Shown here: one piece after another, positions 35,417 to 45,070 of the stretch
Numbering within the stretch: position 1 is the first letter of the stretch
How the letters are laid out: every line of letters starts with the position of its first letter
Assembly: GCF_028290495.1 (NCBI RefSeq)
Contig: NZ_JAQGJT010000027.1
Span: 1 to 64,000 of the forward strand
DNA length: 64,000 bases
Direction of reading: 5' to 3'
DNA from: Tardiphaga sp.
GTDB taxonomy: Bacteria; Pseudomonadota; Alphaproteobacteria; Rhizobiales; Xanthobacteraceae
Notes under the pieces: model-generated
Told to the model about the DNA's origin: nothing
The model's input: the letters and a program-made list of their open reading frames with translations, nothing else
Databases searched by the model: none
Made by a program: the position numbers and the translations under genes

Positions 35417-36456
35417 TGTCGTCGCCCGCGCACGAAAACATGGTTGCCAGCGATACCCCCGGGATACTTGCGGTGCGTGACTTGCGCATCCTGTTTCCGA
35501 CCCGGGATGGCCGCGACACGGTCAAGGCCATCGACGGAATGGATTTCGAGGTTCGCGCCGGAGAGACGTTCGGTGTTATCGGCGAGTCCGGCTCCGGCAA
35601 GACCACGCTCGGGCGCGCGCTGGTGTCGCTGCTGCTGCCGACGCACGGGAAAATCCTGCATGACGGCACCGACCCGGCGACGCTCGGCACCGGTGCGTTC
35701 CGCAAACACCGCCGCGACTACCAGATCATCTTTCAGGATCCGAACGCAGCGCTCAATCCGCGCATGACGATCATCGACAGCGTGGTCGAGCCACTCGAAA
35801 TCATGCGCGACGGTGATCACGCCTCGCGCCGTCGTCGCGGCATCGAGGTGCTGGAACGGGTCGGTCTCGCCCCGGAAGCCGCCGATCGATATCCGCATCA
35901 GTTGTCAGGTGGCCAGAAGCAGCGCGTCAATATCGCGCGCGTGCTGACGCTGCGGCCAAAGGTTATTGTTTGCGACGAGGTCGTCGCTGCACTCGACGTT
36001 TCCATTCGCGGCGACGTGCTCAACCTGTTCGCCGATCTGCAGCGCGAATTCGGCCTGACCTATGTGTTCATCACCCACGATATCGCTGTGGTCTCGCATA
36101 TCTCGGACCGTATCGCTGTCACCTATCTCGGCAAGCTGATGGAACTCGGCTCGGCCGAGGATGTCGTGGAGCGGCCGCTGCATCCCTATACGCGGGCTTT
36201 GCTGTCCGCTGAGCCAATCCCGCTGCCGTCGAGTATGCGCGTCGATCGTCGCATCATTCTCGAAGGTGAGATTCCGAGCCCCGTTGCGCCGCCTTCGGGT
36301 TGTCGTTTCCGCACGCGCTGTCCATCGGTGCAGCCGCGATGTGCGGAGGAAGTGCCGGCCTGGCGTGAGGTGAAGCCGGGACATCGCGTGGCCTGCCACT
36401 TTGCAACAGCCGACGGGCCGCCGCCCAACAATCAAAAAGCGCAACGCGCATCATAA
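35416..36456 (+). CDS. Dipeptide/oligopeptide-type ABC ATPase (DppF/OppF family)
   Basis: The 346-residue partner ATPase has GESGSGKTTLGRALVSLLLP, FQDPNAALNPRM, the full signature LSGGQKQRVNIARVL, Walker B VIVCDEVVAALDV and the switch in FITHDIAVV. The tail carries SGCRFRTRCP as in oligo_HPY domains. Having the two ATPases ahead of the binding protein and permeases reverses the usual E. coli dpp order. The GntR-family regulator is divergent upstream. Confidence 0.92.
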   Translation: MSSPAHENMVASDTPGILAVRDLRILFPTRDGRDTVKAIDGMDFEVRAGETFGVIGESGSGKTTLGRALVSLLLPTHGKILHDGTDPATLGTGAFRKHRRDYQIIFQDPNAALNPRMTIIDSVVEPLEIMRDGDHASRRRRGIEVLERVGLAPEAADRYPHQLSGGQKQRVNIARVLTLRPKVIVCDEVVAALDVSIRGDVLNLFADLQREFGLTYVFITHDIAVVSHISDRIAVTYLGKLMELGSAEDVVERPLHPYTRALLSAEPIPLPSSMRVDRRIILEGEIPSPVAPPSGCRFRTRCPSVQPRCAEEVPAWREVKPGHRVACHFATADGPPPNNQKAQRAS

Positions 36457-36475
36457 AATGGGGAGGAGATTCAAC

Positions 36476-38029
36476 ATGCGAACAATCGACCTGGGTAACA
36501 CGACATTGCGTCGCCGTGACATTCTCGCGCTGATGGGCGGCGCCGCTGCGACCGGCGTGCTCGGATTACCGGCGCTGGCGCAGGACGCCAAGAAGGGCGG
36601 TGTATTGAAGGTCGCCGCGCCCGCCAATCCGTCCTCGCTCGATCCGGCAACCGGTGGCGCCGGTTCGGACCACAGCATCTTGTGGACGATGTACGACACG
36701 CTGGTGGAATGGGACTACGCGACGCTGAAGCCGAAGCCCGGCATGGCGAAGTGGTCGTTTCCCGATCCGAAGACCATGGTGCTCGACATCACGACCGGCA
36801 TCAAATTCCACGATGGAACGCCGCTCGACGCGGAGGCGGTGAAGTTCAACATGGATCGCAACCGCACGGACCAGCGCTCCAATATCAAGCCCGACCTGTC
36901 CAGTGTTGAGGCGGTCGAGGTGACGGGTCCGCTGCAGGTCACGATGAAGCTGAAGAACCCGGACACGGCGCTGCCGGCGATCCTGTCGGATCGTGCCGGC
37001 ATGATGGTGTCGCCGACCAACATCAAGGCGCTCGGCAACGACACAGATCGCAAGCCGGTGGGCGCGGGGCCGTGGAAGTTCGTGCGCTGGAACGACAACG
37101 AGGTCATTGTGGTGACGCGCCATGAGGACTACTGGCGCAAGGGCCGGCCGTATCTCGACGGCATCGAATTCAACATCATTCCGGAGAACGCCACGGCGCT
37201 GCGCTCGGTGGTCGCCGGCCAGAACGACATGGCGTTCCAGTTGCCGGCGCGGCTCAAGCCGGTGATCGAGCGCGCCAAAAGCCTGACCGTGGTGAGTTCG
37301 CCGACGCTGTATTGCATCCAGCTTTATATCAACTACGGCCGTTCGCCGCTCGACAACCTCAAGGTCCGGCAGGCGATCAATTTCGCGCTCGACCGCGATG
37401 CCTTCGTCAAGGCGACGCTCAGCGGGCTGGGCGAGCCTGCGCGAATGACGCTGCCGAGTTCGCACTGGGCCTTCAACAAGGACGTGGCGGGGATGTATCC
37501 GCACAATCCCGACAAGGCGCGCGAGTTGCTCGCCGAGGCCGGCTACAAGGACGGCCTCGAACTGACGATCGGCGGCTACATGGACCAGGATTCCGTGCGT
37601 CGCGGCGAGGTGATTCAGGATCAGCTCGGCAAGGCCGGCATTCGCCTCAAGTTTACCCGCGGCACCATCGCCGAGATCAGCGCGCAATTCTTCGCCACCG
37701 AGAAGAAATTTGACCTGCTGGTTTCGGCCTGGACCGGTCGTCCGGATCCCAGCATGACCTACGGGCTGAGCTTCGACAAAGGCGCCTACTACAATGCCGG
37801 CCGTACCGGCGATCCGGAGCTGTCGAAGCTCATTCAGGAGAGCCGTGTCAGCGAGGATCTTGCCAAGCGCGCCGAGGTGTTTGCCAGGATTCAGCGTTTC
37901 ACCGTTGAAAACGCGCTGTCGGCGCCGCTCGCGTTCCAGTTCGAACTCGATGCGCTGTCCGCCAAGGTGAAGGGCTTCACGCCGAACCTGCTCGGCAAGC
38001 CGAAGTTCGAGAACATCTCTCTCGGGTAA
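36476..38029 (+). CDS. Dipeptide-type ABC transporter substrate-binding protein (SBP family 5)
   Basis: The 517-residue product has a twin-arginine-like leader (LRRRDILALMGGAAATGVLG, cut near LAQ). Mature landmarks of the SBP_bac_5 family follow: GGVLKVAAPANPSSLDPAT, KFHDGTPLDAEAVKFN and PVGAGPWKFVRW. The ATG at 36476 follows GGGAGGAG. Such binding proteins take peptides, opines, glutathione or other small molecules. A stable hairpin follows the stop, typical where the binding protein must be made in excess over the permeases. Confidence 0.92.
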   Translation: MRTIDLGNTTLRRRDILALMGGAAATGVLGLPALAQDAKKGGVLKVAAPANPSSLDPATGGAGSDHSILWTMYDTLVEWDYATLKPKPGMAKWSFPDPKTMVLDITTGIKFHDGTPLDAEAVKFNMDRNRTDQRSNIKPDLSSVEAVEVTGPLQVTMKLKNPDTALPAILSDRAGMMVSPTNIKALGNDTDRKPVGAGPWKFVRWNDNEVIVVTRHEDYWRKGRPYLDGIEFNIIPENATALRSVVAGQNDMAFQLPARLKPVIERAKSLTVVSSPTLYCIQLYINYGRSPLDNLKVRQAINFALDRDAFVKATLSGLGEPARMTLPSSHWAFNKDVAGMYPHNPDKARELLAEAGYKDGLELTIGGYMDQDSVRRGEVIQDQLGKAGIRLKFTRGTIAEISAQFFATEKKFDLLVSAWTGRPDPSMTYGLSFDKGAYYNAGRTGDPELSKLIQESRVSEDLAKRAEVFARIQRFTVENALSAPLAFQFELDALSAKVKGFTPNLLGKPKFENISLG

Positions 38030-38035
38030 CTCAAC

Positions 38036-38058
38036 GGCGCCGCGATTTTCGCGGCGCC
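38036..38058 (+). terminator. Intercistronic GC hairpin after the binding-protein gene
   Basis: GGCGCCGCGA at 38036-38045 pairs perfectly with TCGCGGCGCC at 38049-38058 around TTT. It has no T tract, so it is likely to slow 3' decay or cause partial termination rather than ending the transcript. The permease genes begin 23 bases later. Confidence 0.55.
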
Positions 38059-38080
38059 TCACTCGGATATAAATCTTCGC

Positions 38081-39037
38081 ATGTTGAATTCCGCACGTTT
38101 CCGCATCGTCGGCCGGCGCCTGCTGCAGACGATCCCGGTTGTCGTTTTGTCGACCTTCATCGTATTCGGCCTGCTCAAGCTCGTGCCGGGCGACGTTGCG
38201 GTGACGCTTGCCGGCGATAATGCATCGGATCAGCGCATCGCCGAAATCCGCGAGCTGTACGGATTGAACCAGCCGTTCTTTCTGCAATACGGATCCTGGC
38301 TCTGGAAGGCGGCTCATGGCGATCTGTCGCATTCGCTGATTTCCAACGAGGCCGTGCTGACGTCGATCCAGCGTTGCCTGCCGCATACGCTGCTAATCGT
38401 CGCACTCGCGCTGCTGACCGCACTGGTGATCGGGATTCCGCTCGGTATCGCTGCGGCGGTCAAGCCCGGCTCCTGGATCGATGGAATCGTCATGGCGATC
38501 GCGTCGCTTGGCGTCGCGGTGCCGAATTTCTGGCTCGGCATGCTGCTGGTGGCGTTTTTTTCGCTGCAGTTGAACTGGCTTCCGGCTACCGGTGCGGCGT
38601 CGCTGATGAATGACCCGTGGGCCGCGCTCAGTCACGCCATTCTGCCGGCGCTGGCGCTTGCGTCCGGCGGCATCGCCGAAGTGGCGCGACAACTGCGCTC
38701 GTCGCTGGTCGAAATCCTGTCTTCGCAGCAGGTGCGGACACTCCATGCCAAGGGCCTGCCGCCGTCGTCGATCCTGTGGCGCCACGGCTTGAAAAACGTC
38801 AGTGTGAATTTGCTCACCGTCGTCAGCCTGCTGGCGAACCGGATGCTGGCGGCAACCGTGGTGGTTGAAGCCGTGTTCGCGATTCCCGGCATGGGGGGGC
38901 TGATCGTCAACGCCGCCATGCACCGGGATTTTCCGGTGGTTCAGGGCGTGGTGTTTGCCATGGTGCTGATCGTGGTCACGCTCAATCTGCTCACCGATAT
39001 TCTCTACAGCGTCCTCGACCCGAGGATCTCCTCATGA
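38081..39037 (+). CDS. Dipeptide-type ABC transporter permease (DppB family)
   Basis: A 318-residue, six-helix permease. It opens with RRLLQTIPVVVLSTFIVFGL and GDVAVTLAGDNASDQRIAEI, typical of DppB (long periplasmic loop after the first helix). The coupling loop is LHAKGLPPSSILWRHGLKN, and FAIPGMGGLIVNAAMHRDFP closes the domain. It overlaps the next permease by four bases. Confidence 0.93.
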   Translation: MLNSARFRIVGRRLLQTIPVVVLSTFIVFGLLKLVPGDVAVTLAGDNASDQRIAEIRELYGLNQPFFLQYGSWLWKAAHGDLSHSLISNEAVLTSIQRCLPHTLLIVALALLTALVIGIPLGIAAAVKPGSWIDGIVMAIASLGVAVPNFWLGMLLVAFFSLQLNWLPATGAASLMNDPWAALSHAILPALALASGGIAEVARQLRSSLVEILSSQQVRTLHAKGLPPSSILWRHGLKNVSVNLLTVVSLLANRMLAATVVVEAVFAIPGMGGLIVNAAMHRDFPVVQGVVFAMVLIVVTLNLLTDILYSVLDPRISS

Positions 39038-39909
39038 CCGACACCGCCATCACCTTCCCGCGCCGGCCCGGGCGTTTGTCTAGCTTCGCCCGCTGGTTCT
39101 TCACCGACATCCGCGGCGCGCTGAGCCTGACGGTTCTGGTCGCGCTGCTGGCGCTCTCGCTGCTCGCGCCGTGGATTTCGCCCTATGCGCCTGCGGCGCA
39201 GGATCTCGATGCGGCCATGGCACAGATGTCGGCTGCGCATTGGCTCGGCGCAGACGATCTCGGCCGCGATACGCTCAGTCGCCTGATCTATGGCGGCATG
39301 GCCTCGCTCTATGCGAGTTTCCTCGCGGTGATCATTGCGGTCCTGATCGGCGTGCCGGTGGGCGTGCTGGCCGGCTATCTTGGTGGCTGGGTCGATGCCG
39401 TGATCAGCCGCGTCATCGACAGCTTCCTGTCGTTCCCGGCCATCGTGCTGGCCATCGCCGTCACCGGCGCGCTGGGCATCGGTCTTACCAACGGCATGAT
39501 TTCCGTCGGCATCGTGTTCGCTCCGCAGCTAGCGCGGCTGGTCCGCGCGCGCACGCTGGTGGTGCGCAACGAACTTTATGTTGATGCCGCGCGCTGCTTC
39601 GGCGGATCTACCAAGCGTATCCTGTGGCGTCACGTGCTGCCTAACGCGATCCAGCCGGTGATCGTGCAAGTGACGCTATTGCTTGCAGCCGCGCTGCTTG
39701 CGGAAGCCAGCCTCAGTTTTCTTGGTCTTGGAATTCAGCCGCCGGATCCAAGTTGGGGCGCGATGCTGGCACGCGCCTATCAGAACATGGAGATCGCACC
39801 GGAGCAGATGTATCCGCCAGGCATCGCCATCTTGCTCACCGCGCTGGCGTTCAACACGCTGGGGGAGTCGCTGCGCGTCGCGCTCGACCCCACCATGAAG
39901 CGCAATTGA
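39034..39909 (+). CDS. Dipeptide-type ABC transporter permease (DppC family)
   Basis: The 291-residue permease has a cytosolic N-terminus, a first helix (LTVLVALLALSLLAPWIS), the DppC mark HWLGADDLGRDTLSRLIYGG, the coupling loop AARCFGGSTKRILWRHVLPN, and a C-terminal FLGLGIQPPDPSWGAML. It completes the five-component importer (DppD, DppF, binding protein, DppB, DppC) and lies 28 bases before the acyl-CoA synthetase. Confidence 0.93.
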   Translation: MTDTAITFPRRPGRLSSFARWFFTDIRGALSLTVLVALLALSLLAPWISPYAPAAQDLDAAMAQMSAAHWLGADDLGRDTLSRLIYGGMASLYASFLAVIIAVLIGVPVGVLAGYLGGWVDAVISRVIDSFLSFPAIVLAIAVTGALGIGLTNGMISVGIVFAPQLARLVRARTLVVRNELYVDAARCFGGSTKRILWRHVLPNAIQPVIVQVTLLLAAALLAEASLSFLGLGIQPPDPSWGAMLARAYQNMEIAPEQMYPPGIAILLTALAFNTLGESLRVALDPTMKRN

Positions 39910-39937
39910 TTGATTTCGCCAAACAAGGAAGACGGTC

Positions 39938-41653
39938 ATGACCGCAAATGCCAAGGAAGCTGAATACCTCGCCACCCTGCATGACCTCTGGGACAAGGCA
40001 TGGCCCAAAGGCATCTCGCGCAAGCCGCAATATCCGCATGGCGAGATCGCGCTGACCGAATATCTGCGCGCCTGGGCGAAGCGTCGGCCTGATCACCCCG
40101 CAGTGATTTTCTACGGCCATGTCACGACCTACGCCGAACTCGATGCGCAGAGCGATCGGTTTGCGGCACTGCTAATGGAGAAGGGCGTCGGCAAGGGCGA
40201 TCGCGTCGCCGTGTTCCTGCCGAACTGTCCGCAATTTCATATCGTGTTCTTCGGAATCCTCAAGCTTGGCGCGATCCATGTGCCGGTCAGCCCGCTCTCG
40301 CGCGCGTTCGAGCTTTCCTACGAACTCAATGACACCGATGCCGAAATCATCGTGGCGCTGGATCAACTGGCGCCGGTGGTCGATCAGGTCAGAGGCGAGA
40401 CCAAACTCCGCGAGGTGATCGTCACCAGCTTCGCCGACGTCATCCCGGCCGAACCGACCATTCCGGTCCCGGACTCGGTGCGAACGCCGCGCGTTGCTGT
40501 CATTGGTGCGACTGATCTACTGCCTGCGCTGGCCGCGATGCCGGCGCCGAAGCCGCTGCCTCCGGCATCGCTCGATGACGTTGCCGCCCTGAATTATACT
40601 GGCGGCACCACCGGCATGCCCAAGGGCTGCGTCCATACCCAGGGCGACATGGTCTATACGGCCGCCGCCAATCACGGCATCTCCGTCGCGGCGAATGAAG
40701 ACAGCGTCTTTCTGTCGTTCTTTCCGGAGTTCTGGATTGCAGGCGAGAATTTCGGCCTGATCTTTCCGATGTTCACCGGCGCCACGCTGGTCCTGCTGGC
40801 GCGCTGGGATGCGATCGGGACGCTGTCGGCGATCGATCGCTACAAGGTCAACGTCACCGCGATGCCGGTCGATGGCGCCGTCGAGCTGATGGATCATCCG
40901 CGCTTTGGGGAGTTCGACCTGTCATCGCTGAAACAGGTGCGCGTCGTGTCGTTCGTGAAGAAGCTCAATCCAACCTATCGCAAGCGCTGGAAGGATCTGA
41001 CGGGTACGATCCTCACGGAGGCCTCGTGGGGCATGACGGAGACCCACACCTCGAACACATTCACCGCGGGTTTTCAGGGCGACGATTTCGATCTGATTTC
41101 GCAGCCCATCTTCGTCGGCCTGCCGGTGCCGGGCGCTGAATTCAAGATCACGGACTTCGAGACGGGCGAATTGGTGCCGCTCGGCGGCGACGGCGAAATC
41201 CGCGTGCGCACGCCGTCGCTGCTGAAGGGCTACTGGAACAAGCCGCAGGCGACCGCGGAGTCGCTGATCGACGGCTGGCTGCGCACCGGCGACATCGGGA
41301 CGATCGATGCGCAGGGCTTCTTGCACTTCCTCGGCCGTCGCAAGGAGATGCTGAAGGTCAAGGGCATGAGCGTGTTTCCGCCGGAGATCGAGGCGCTGCT
41401 CGGGCAGCATCCGAAAGTTCTCGGCTCCGGCGTCGTCGGACGTGAGGACGCAAGCAAAGGGCAGGTGCCCGTCGCATTCATTCAGCTCAAGCCCGAGATG
41501 ATCGGCACCATTACCCCGGCCGAGCTGCAGGCGTGGTGTGCGGAACGGATGGCCGTCTACAAGGTGCCGGAAGTCCGCTTCATCGAAGCGCTGCCGATGA
41601 CCGCCACCGGCAAGGTGAAGAAGCAGGAACTCGACGCCAGCGCGCCCCTGTAA
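39938..41653 (+). CDS. AMP-forming acyl-CoA synthetase/ligase
   Basis: The 571-residue product belongs to the ANL family, which makes acyl-CoA from an acid, ATP and CoA. The phosphate loop is YTGGTTGMPKGCVHTQG near residue 226, the A5 region SWGMTETHTSN, the hinge GWLRTGDIG, then KEMLKVKGMSVFPPEIE, and TATGKVKKQEL contains the C-terminal catalytic Lys. Size and motifs point to medium/long-chain or aromatic acid ligases. It lies between the importer and the carboxylase, so it probably activates the imported acid. Confidence 0.92.
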   Translation: MTANAKEAEYLATLHDLWDKAWPKGISRKPQYPHGEIALTEYLRAWAKRRPDHPAVIFYGHVTTYAELDAQSDRFAALLMEKGVGKGDRVAVFLPNCPQFHIVFFGILKLGAIHVPVSPLSRAFELSYELNDTDAEIIVALDQLAPVVDQVRGETKLREVIVTSFADVIPAEPTIPVPDSVRTPRVAVIGATDLLPALAAMPAPKPLPPASLDDVAALNYTGGTTGMPKGCVHTQGDMVYTAAANHGISVAANEDSVFLSFFPEFWIAGENFGLIFPMFTGATLVLLARWDAIGTLSAIDRYKVNVTAMPVDGAVELMDHPRFGEFDLSSLKQVRVVSFVKKLNPTYRKRWKDLTGTILTEASWGMTETHTSNTFTAGFQGDDFDLISQPIFVGLPVPGAEFKITDFETGELVPLGGDGEIRVRTPSLLKGYWNKPQATAESLIDGWLRTGDIGTIDAQGFLHFLGRRKEMLKVKGMSVFPPEIEALLGQHPKVLGSGVVGREDASKGQVPVAFIQLKPEMIGTITPAELQAWCAERMAVYKVPEVRFIEALPMTATGKVKKQELDASAPL

Positions 41654-41725
41654 TCGAAATACGCAATGCCCCCGGGGAGCGGCGGATGCCGCCCCCGGAC
41701 CGCGCCTGTTGTCACGGAGAACTCA

Positions 41726-44700
41726 ATGCCCTTTCGCAAACTGTTGATCGCCAATCGAGGCGAGATCGCCATTCGCATCGCGCGCGCCGCGGCCGACGGG
41801 GGTCTCGCGACTGTTGCGATCTACCCGGCCGATGATGCGCCGTCGCTGCATGTGCGCATTGCCGACGAGGCGAGAGAAATTCCCGGACGCGGTGCGCGTG
41901 CCTATCTCGACATCGAGGGCGTCATTGGCGCGGCCAAGGCGACGGGCTGCGATGCCCTGCATCCCGGCTATGGATTTCTCAGTGAGAACGCGGATCTGGC
42001 ACGCCGCTGCGCGGAGGAGGGCATCACCTTTGTCGGTCCGTCGCCGGCCGCGCTGCAGTTGTTCGGTGACAAGGTCGCCGCCAAGGAGCTCGCCACGCGC
42101 TGCGGGGTGCCGATCATCGCGGGTACGACGGGGCCATCATCGCTCGAGGAGGTGAAGGCGTTCTTCGCGTCGCTCGGCGGCAAAGGCGCGGTGATGATCA
42201 AGGCCATGGCCGGAGGCGGCGGCCGTGGCATGCGCGCGGTCGACGATGCGGCGGACCTCGACGAGGCCTATGCGCGCTGTCAATCCGAAGCCAAGGCGGC
42301 GTTCGGCAGCGACGGCGTCTATGTCGAGCGCCTGATCCGCAATGCGCGCCACATCGAGGTGCAGATCATCGGCGACCGCCATGGCCATATCAGCCACCTC
42401 TGGGAGCGCGAGTGCACCGTCCAGCGCCGCCATCAGAAGCTGGTGGAAGTGGCGCCAAGCCCGTCGCTCACCGACAAACTTCGCAACCGCATCCTCGAAG
42501 CCGCCAAACTGTTGGCCGCGGAAGCGAAGTACGACAGCCTCGGCACCTTCGAGTTTCTGGTCGATAACGAGGCCGGCGAGGGCGACGGTGCATTCGCCTT
42601 CATCGAGGCCAATCCACGGCTCCAGGTCGAGCACACGGTGACCGAGGAGGTGCTATCGGTCGATCTTGTGCGCTCGCAGCTCGCCGTCGCTGGCGGCGCC
42701 ACGCTGGCGTCGCTCGGCCTCGACCAAGCGTCGGTGCCGAGCCCGCGCGGTTTCGCCATGCAGTTGCGCATCAACATGGAGACGATGGACCCCACGGGGG
42801 CGACGCAGCCCACGGGCGGAACACTCTCCGTGTTCGAACCTCCGTCGGGTCCCGGCGTGCGCGTCGATACATTCGGCTATGCCGGCTATAAGACCAGCGC
42901 GGCGTTCGATTCCCTGCTGGCCAAGGTCATCGTCCATACGCCCTCGAAATGGCTGGACGTCGTCGCCAAGGGTACGCGCGCGCTGCGCGAATTCCGCATC
43001 GAGGGTGTTGCCACCAATACTTCGTTTATCCAGGCGATCCTGGCCCACGCCGATTTCAAGGCCAACCAGATCAGCACCAGCTTCATCGATCGGAACGTTG
43101 CGGATCTGGTAGGCGCCGCGCAGGCCGTCGCCGCGCCGCTGTTTGCCGCGATGAGCGCGCCCGCGCATGCCATTTGCTCTGCCGATGCCGCAAAGGCTGC
43201 GCCCGAGGGGGCGGTGCCGGTGGCCGCGCCGCTGCAGGGCACGGTGGTATCGATCCCGGTCGCCGTAGGCGACGTGGTGCGGCCCGGACAACAGCTCGCC
43301 ATCATCGAATCGATGAAGATGGAACATCTGGTCACCGCACAGCAGGGTGGCCGCGTGGTCCTGATCGTGGCGGCCGATGGTGACACGCTGATGCAGGGCA
43401 ATGCGATTCTCTACATCGAGCCGCAGGATGTCGCGGGCGATCTGGAAGCCGAGGAGGCCGAGGTCGATCTCGATCACATCCGTCCCGACCTCGCCGAGAT
43501 GATGGCCCGCCAACGCAACACCTACGACAAGAACCGCCCGCAATCCGTCGAGCGCCGCCGCAAGACCAACCAGCGTACCGCGCGCGAAAATATCGCGCAG
43601 CTCGTCGATGAGGGTTCCTTCATGGAATATGGCAGCCTGGCGATCGCCGGCCAGCGCCGCCGCCGCGCTGTCGATGACCTGATCAAGAATACGCCGGCCG
43701 ATGGCCTGGTCTCCGGCACCGCCACGGTCAACGCCGCGAAGTTCGGTGAGCACGACGCGCGCTGCATGGTGATTTCCTATGACTATACGGTTCTGGCCGG
43801 AACCCAGGGCCACATGAACCACAAGAAAATCGATCGCATGCTGTCGCTGGTCGAGCAGTGGCGCATGCCACTGGTGTTCTATGCCGAAGGTGGCGGCGGA
43901 CGTCCCGGCGATACCGACCGGCTCGGCCTGACTGGCCTCGACGGCCCGTCCTTCGTGCAGTTCGCGAAACTGTCGGGGCTCGTTCCGGTAATCGGCGTGG
44001 TGTCCGGCTATTGCTTTGCCGGCAATGCCGCCATGCTGGGCTGCTGCGATGTGATCATCGCCACGAAGAATGCATCAATTGGAATGGGCGGGCCGGCCAT
44101 GATCGAGGGCGGTGGCCTCGGCGTCTATCATCCCGCTGAAGTCGGCCCCGTGTCGTTCCAATCGCCGAACGGCGTCGTCGATATTTTGGTCGAGGATGAG
44201 GAAGAGGCAACCGAAGTCGCGAAGAAGTATCTGTCTTACTTCCAGGGCGCTGTCGCCGACTGGCGCGCGCCCGACCAGCGGCTGCTGCGGCGCGCGATCC
44301 CGGAAAACCGGCTGCGGGTCTACGATATCCGCGCCGTGATCGATCTGATTGCCGACGAAGGCTCCGTGCTCGAAATCAGGCGCGAGTTCGGTATCGGCAT
44401 GATCACCGCCTTCATCCGGATTGAAGGCAAGCCGTTCGGTCTGATCGCGAACAACCCCAAACATCTTGGCGGCGCTATTGACGCCAATGCGGGCGACAAG
44501 GCGGCGCGCTTCCTGCAGCTATGCGATGCGTTCGACATTCCGATTATGTCGCTATGCGATACGCCGGGCTTCATGGTCGGGCCCGAGGCCGAGAAAACGG
44601 CGATCGTGCGTCACGTCGCGCGCATGTTCGTGACCGGCGCGAGCCTGACGGTGCCGCTGTTCGGCATCGTGCTGCGCAAGGGCTACGGCCTCGGCGCGCA

Positions 44701-45034
44701 ATCGATGATCGGCGGCGGCTTTCATGCCTCGTTCTTCACGGCGGCGTGGCCGACAGGCGAGTTCGGCGGCATGGGGCTGGAAGGCTACGTCCGGCTCGGC
44801 TTCCGCAAGGAAATGGAGGCGATCGCCGATCCGGTCGAGCGCGAGGCCTATTACAAGAAGAAGGTCGCCGAGCTGTATGCCAACGGCAAGGCCACCTCGA
44901 TCGCATCGGTATTCGAGATCGACAACGTCATCGATCCCGCTGAGACGCGACGCTGGGTGATGGCCGGCCTGCGATCGGTTCCGAAGCCGCCGCAGCGCGA
45001 GGGCCGCAAGCGTCCCTGCATCGATACCTGGTAA
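41726..45034 (+). CDS. Single-chain biotin-dependent acyl-CoA carboxylase (BC-BCCP-CT fusion)
   Basis: The 1102-residue fusion has three parts. Biotin carboxylase covers residues 1 to about 445 (KLLIANRGEIAIRIARAA; GGGGRGMRAV; ECTVQRRHQK; EANPRLQVEHTVTEE). Biotin carrier covers about 500-575, with ESMKMEH and the biotinylated Lys at residue 531. Carboxyltransferase covers about 595-1095 (IDRMLSLVEQ; GGGGRPGD; SLCDTPGFMVGPEAEKT; RKGYGLGAQSMIGG). Usually these sit on two or three subunits; single-chain forms resemble long-chain acyl-CoA carboxylases reported from mycobacteria and Rhodopseudomonas. The ATG at 41726 follows ACGGAGAA. It likely carboxylates the CoA ester made by the preceding enzyme. 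Confidence 0.92.
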   Translation: MPFRKLLIANRGEIAIRIARAAADGGLATVAIYPADDAPSLHVRIADEAREIPGRGARAYLDIEGVIGAAKATGCDALHPGYGFLSENADLARRCAEEGITFVGPSPAALQLFGDKVAAKELATRCGVPIIAGTTGPSSLEEVKAFFASLGGKGAVMIKAMAGGGGRGMRAVDDAADLDEAYARCQSEAKAAFGSDGVYVERLIRNARHIEVQIIGDRHGHISHLWERECTVQRRHQKLVEVAPSPSLTDKLRNRILEAAKLLAAEAKYDSLGTFEFLVDNEAGEGDGAFAFIEANPRLQVEHTVTEEVLSVDLVRSQLAVAGGATLASLGLDQASVPSPRGFAMQLRINMETMDPTGATQPTGGTLSVFEPPSGPGVRVDTFGYAGYKTSAAFDSLLAKVIVHTPSKWLDVVAKGTRALREFRIEGVATNTSFIQAILAHADFKANQISTSFIDRNVADLVGAAQAVAAPLFAAMSAPAHAICSADAAKAAPEGAVPVAAPLQGTVVSIPVAVGDVVRPGQQLAIIESMKMEHLVTAQQGGRVVLIVAADGDTLMQGNAILYIEPQDVAGDLEAEEAEVDLDHIRPDLAEMMARQRNTYDKNRPQSVERRRKTNQRTARENIAQLVDEGSFMEYGSLAIAGQRRRRAVDDLIKNTPADGLVSGTATVNAAKFGEHDARCMVISYDYTVLAGTQGHMNHKKIDRMLSLVEQWRMPLVFYAEGGGGRPGDTDRLGLTGLDGPSFVQFAKLSGLVPVIGVVSGYCFAGNAAMLGCCDVIIATKNASIGMGGPAMIEGGGLGVYHPAEVGPVSFQSPNGVVDILVEDEEEATEVAKKYLSYFQGAVADWRAPDQRLLRRAIPENRLRVYDIRAVIDLIADEGSVLEIRREFGIGMITAFIRIEGKPFGLIANNPKHLGGAIDANAGDKAARFLQLCDAFDIPIMSLCDTPGFMVGPEAEKTAIVRHVARMFVTGASLTVPLFGIVLRKGYGLGAQSMIGGGFHASFFTAAWPTGEFGGMGLEGYVRLGFRKEMEAIADPVEREAYYKKKVAELYANGKATSIASVFEIDNVIDPAETRRWVMAGLRSVPKPPQREGRKRPCIDTW

Positions 45035-45070
45035 CCCCACCTGATCCATCTGCATTGACGGAGCGACACC

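Noticed and set aside
36566-38386. 606-codon open frame on the minus strand
   Set aside because: Antisense to the dipeptide binding protein and start of the permease; low-complexity Arg/His/Leu composition typical of a shadow frame.
41668-41697. GC-rich hairpin between acyl-CoA synthetase and carboxylase as terminator
   Set aside because: Short imperfect stem without a T run, and the flanking genes look co-transcribed.
42653-43822. 389-codon minus-strand frame
   Set aside because: Lies wholly inside the fused carboxylase gene, whose domains are unmistakable.
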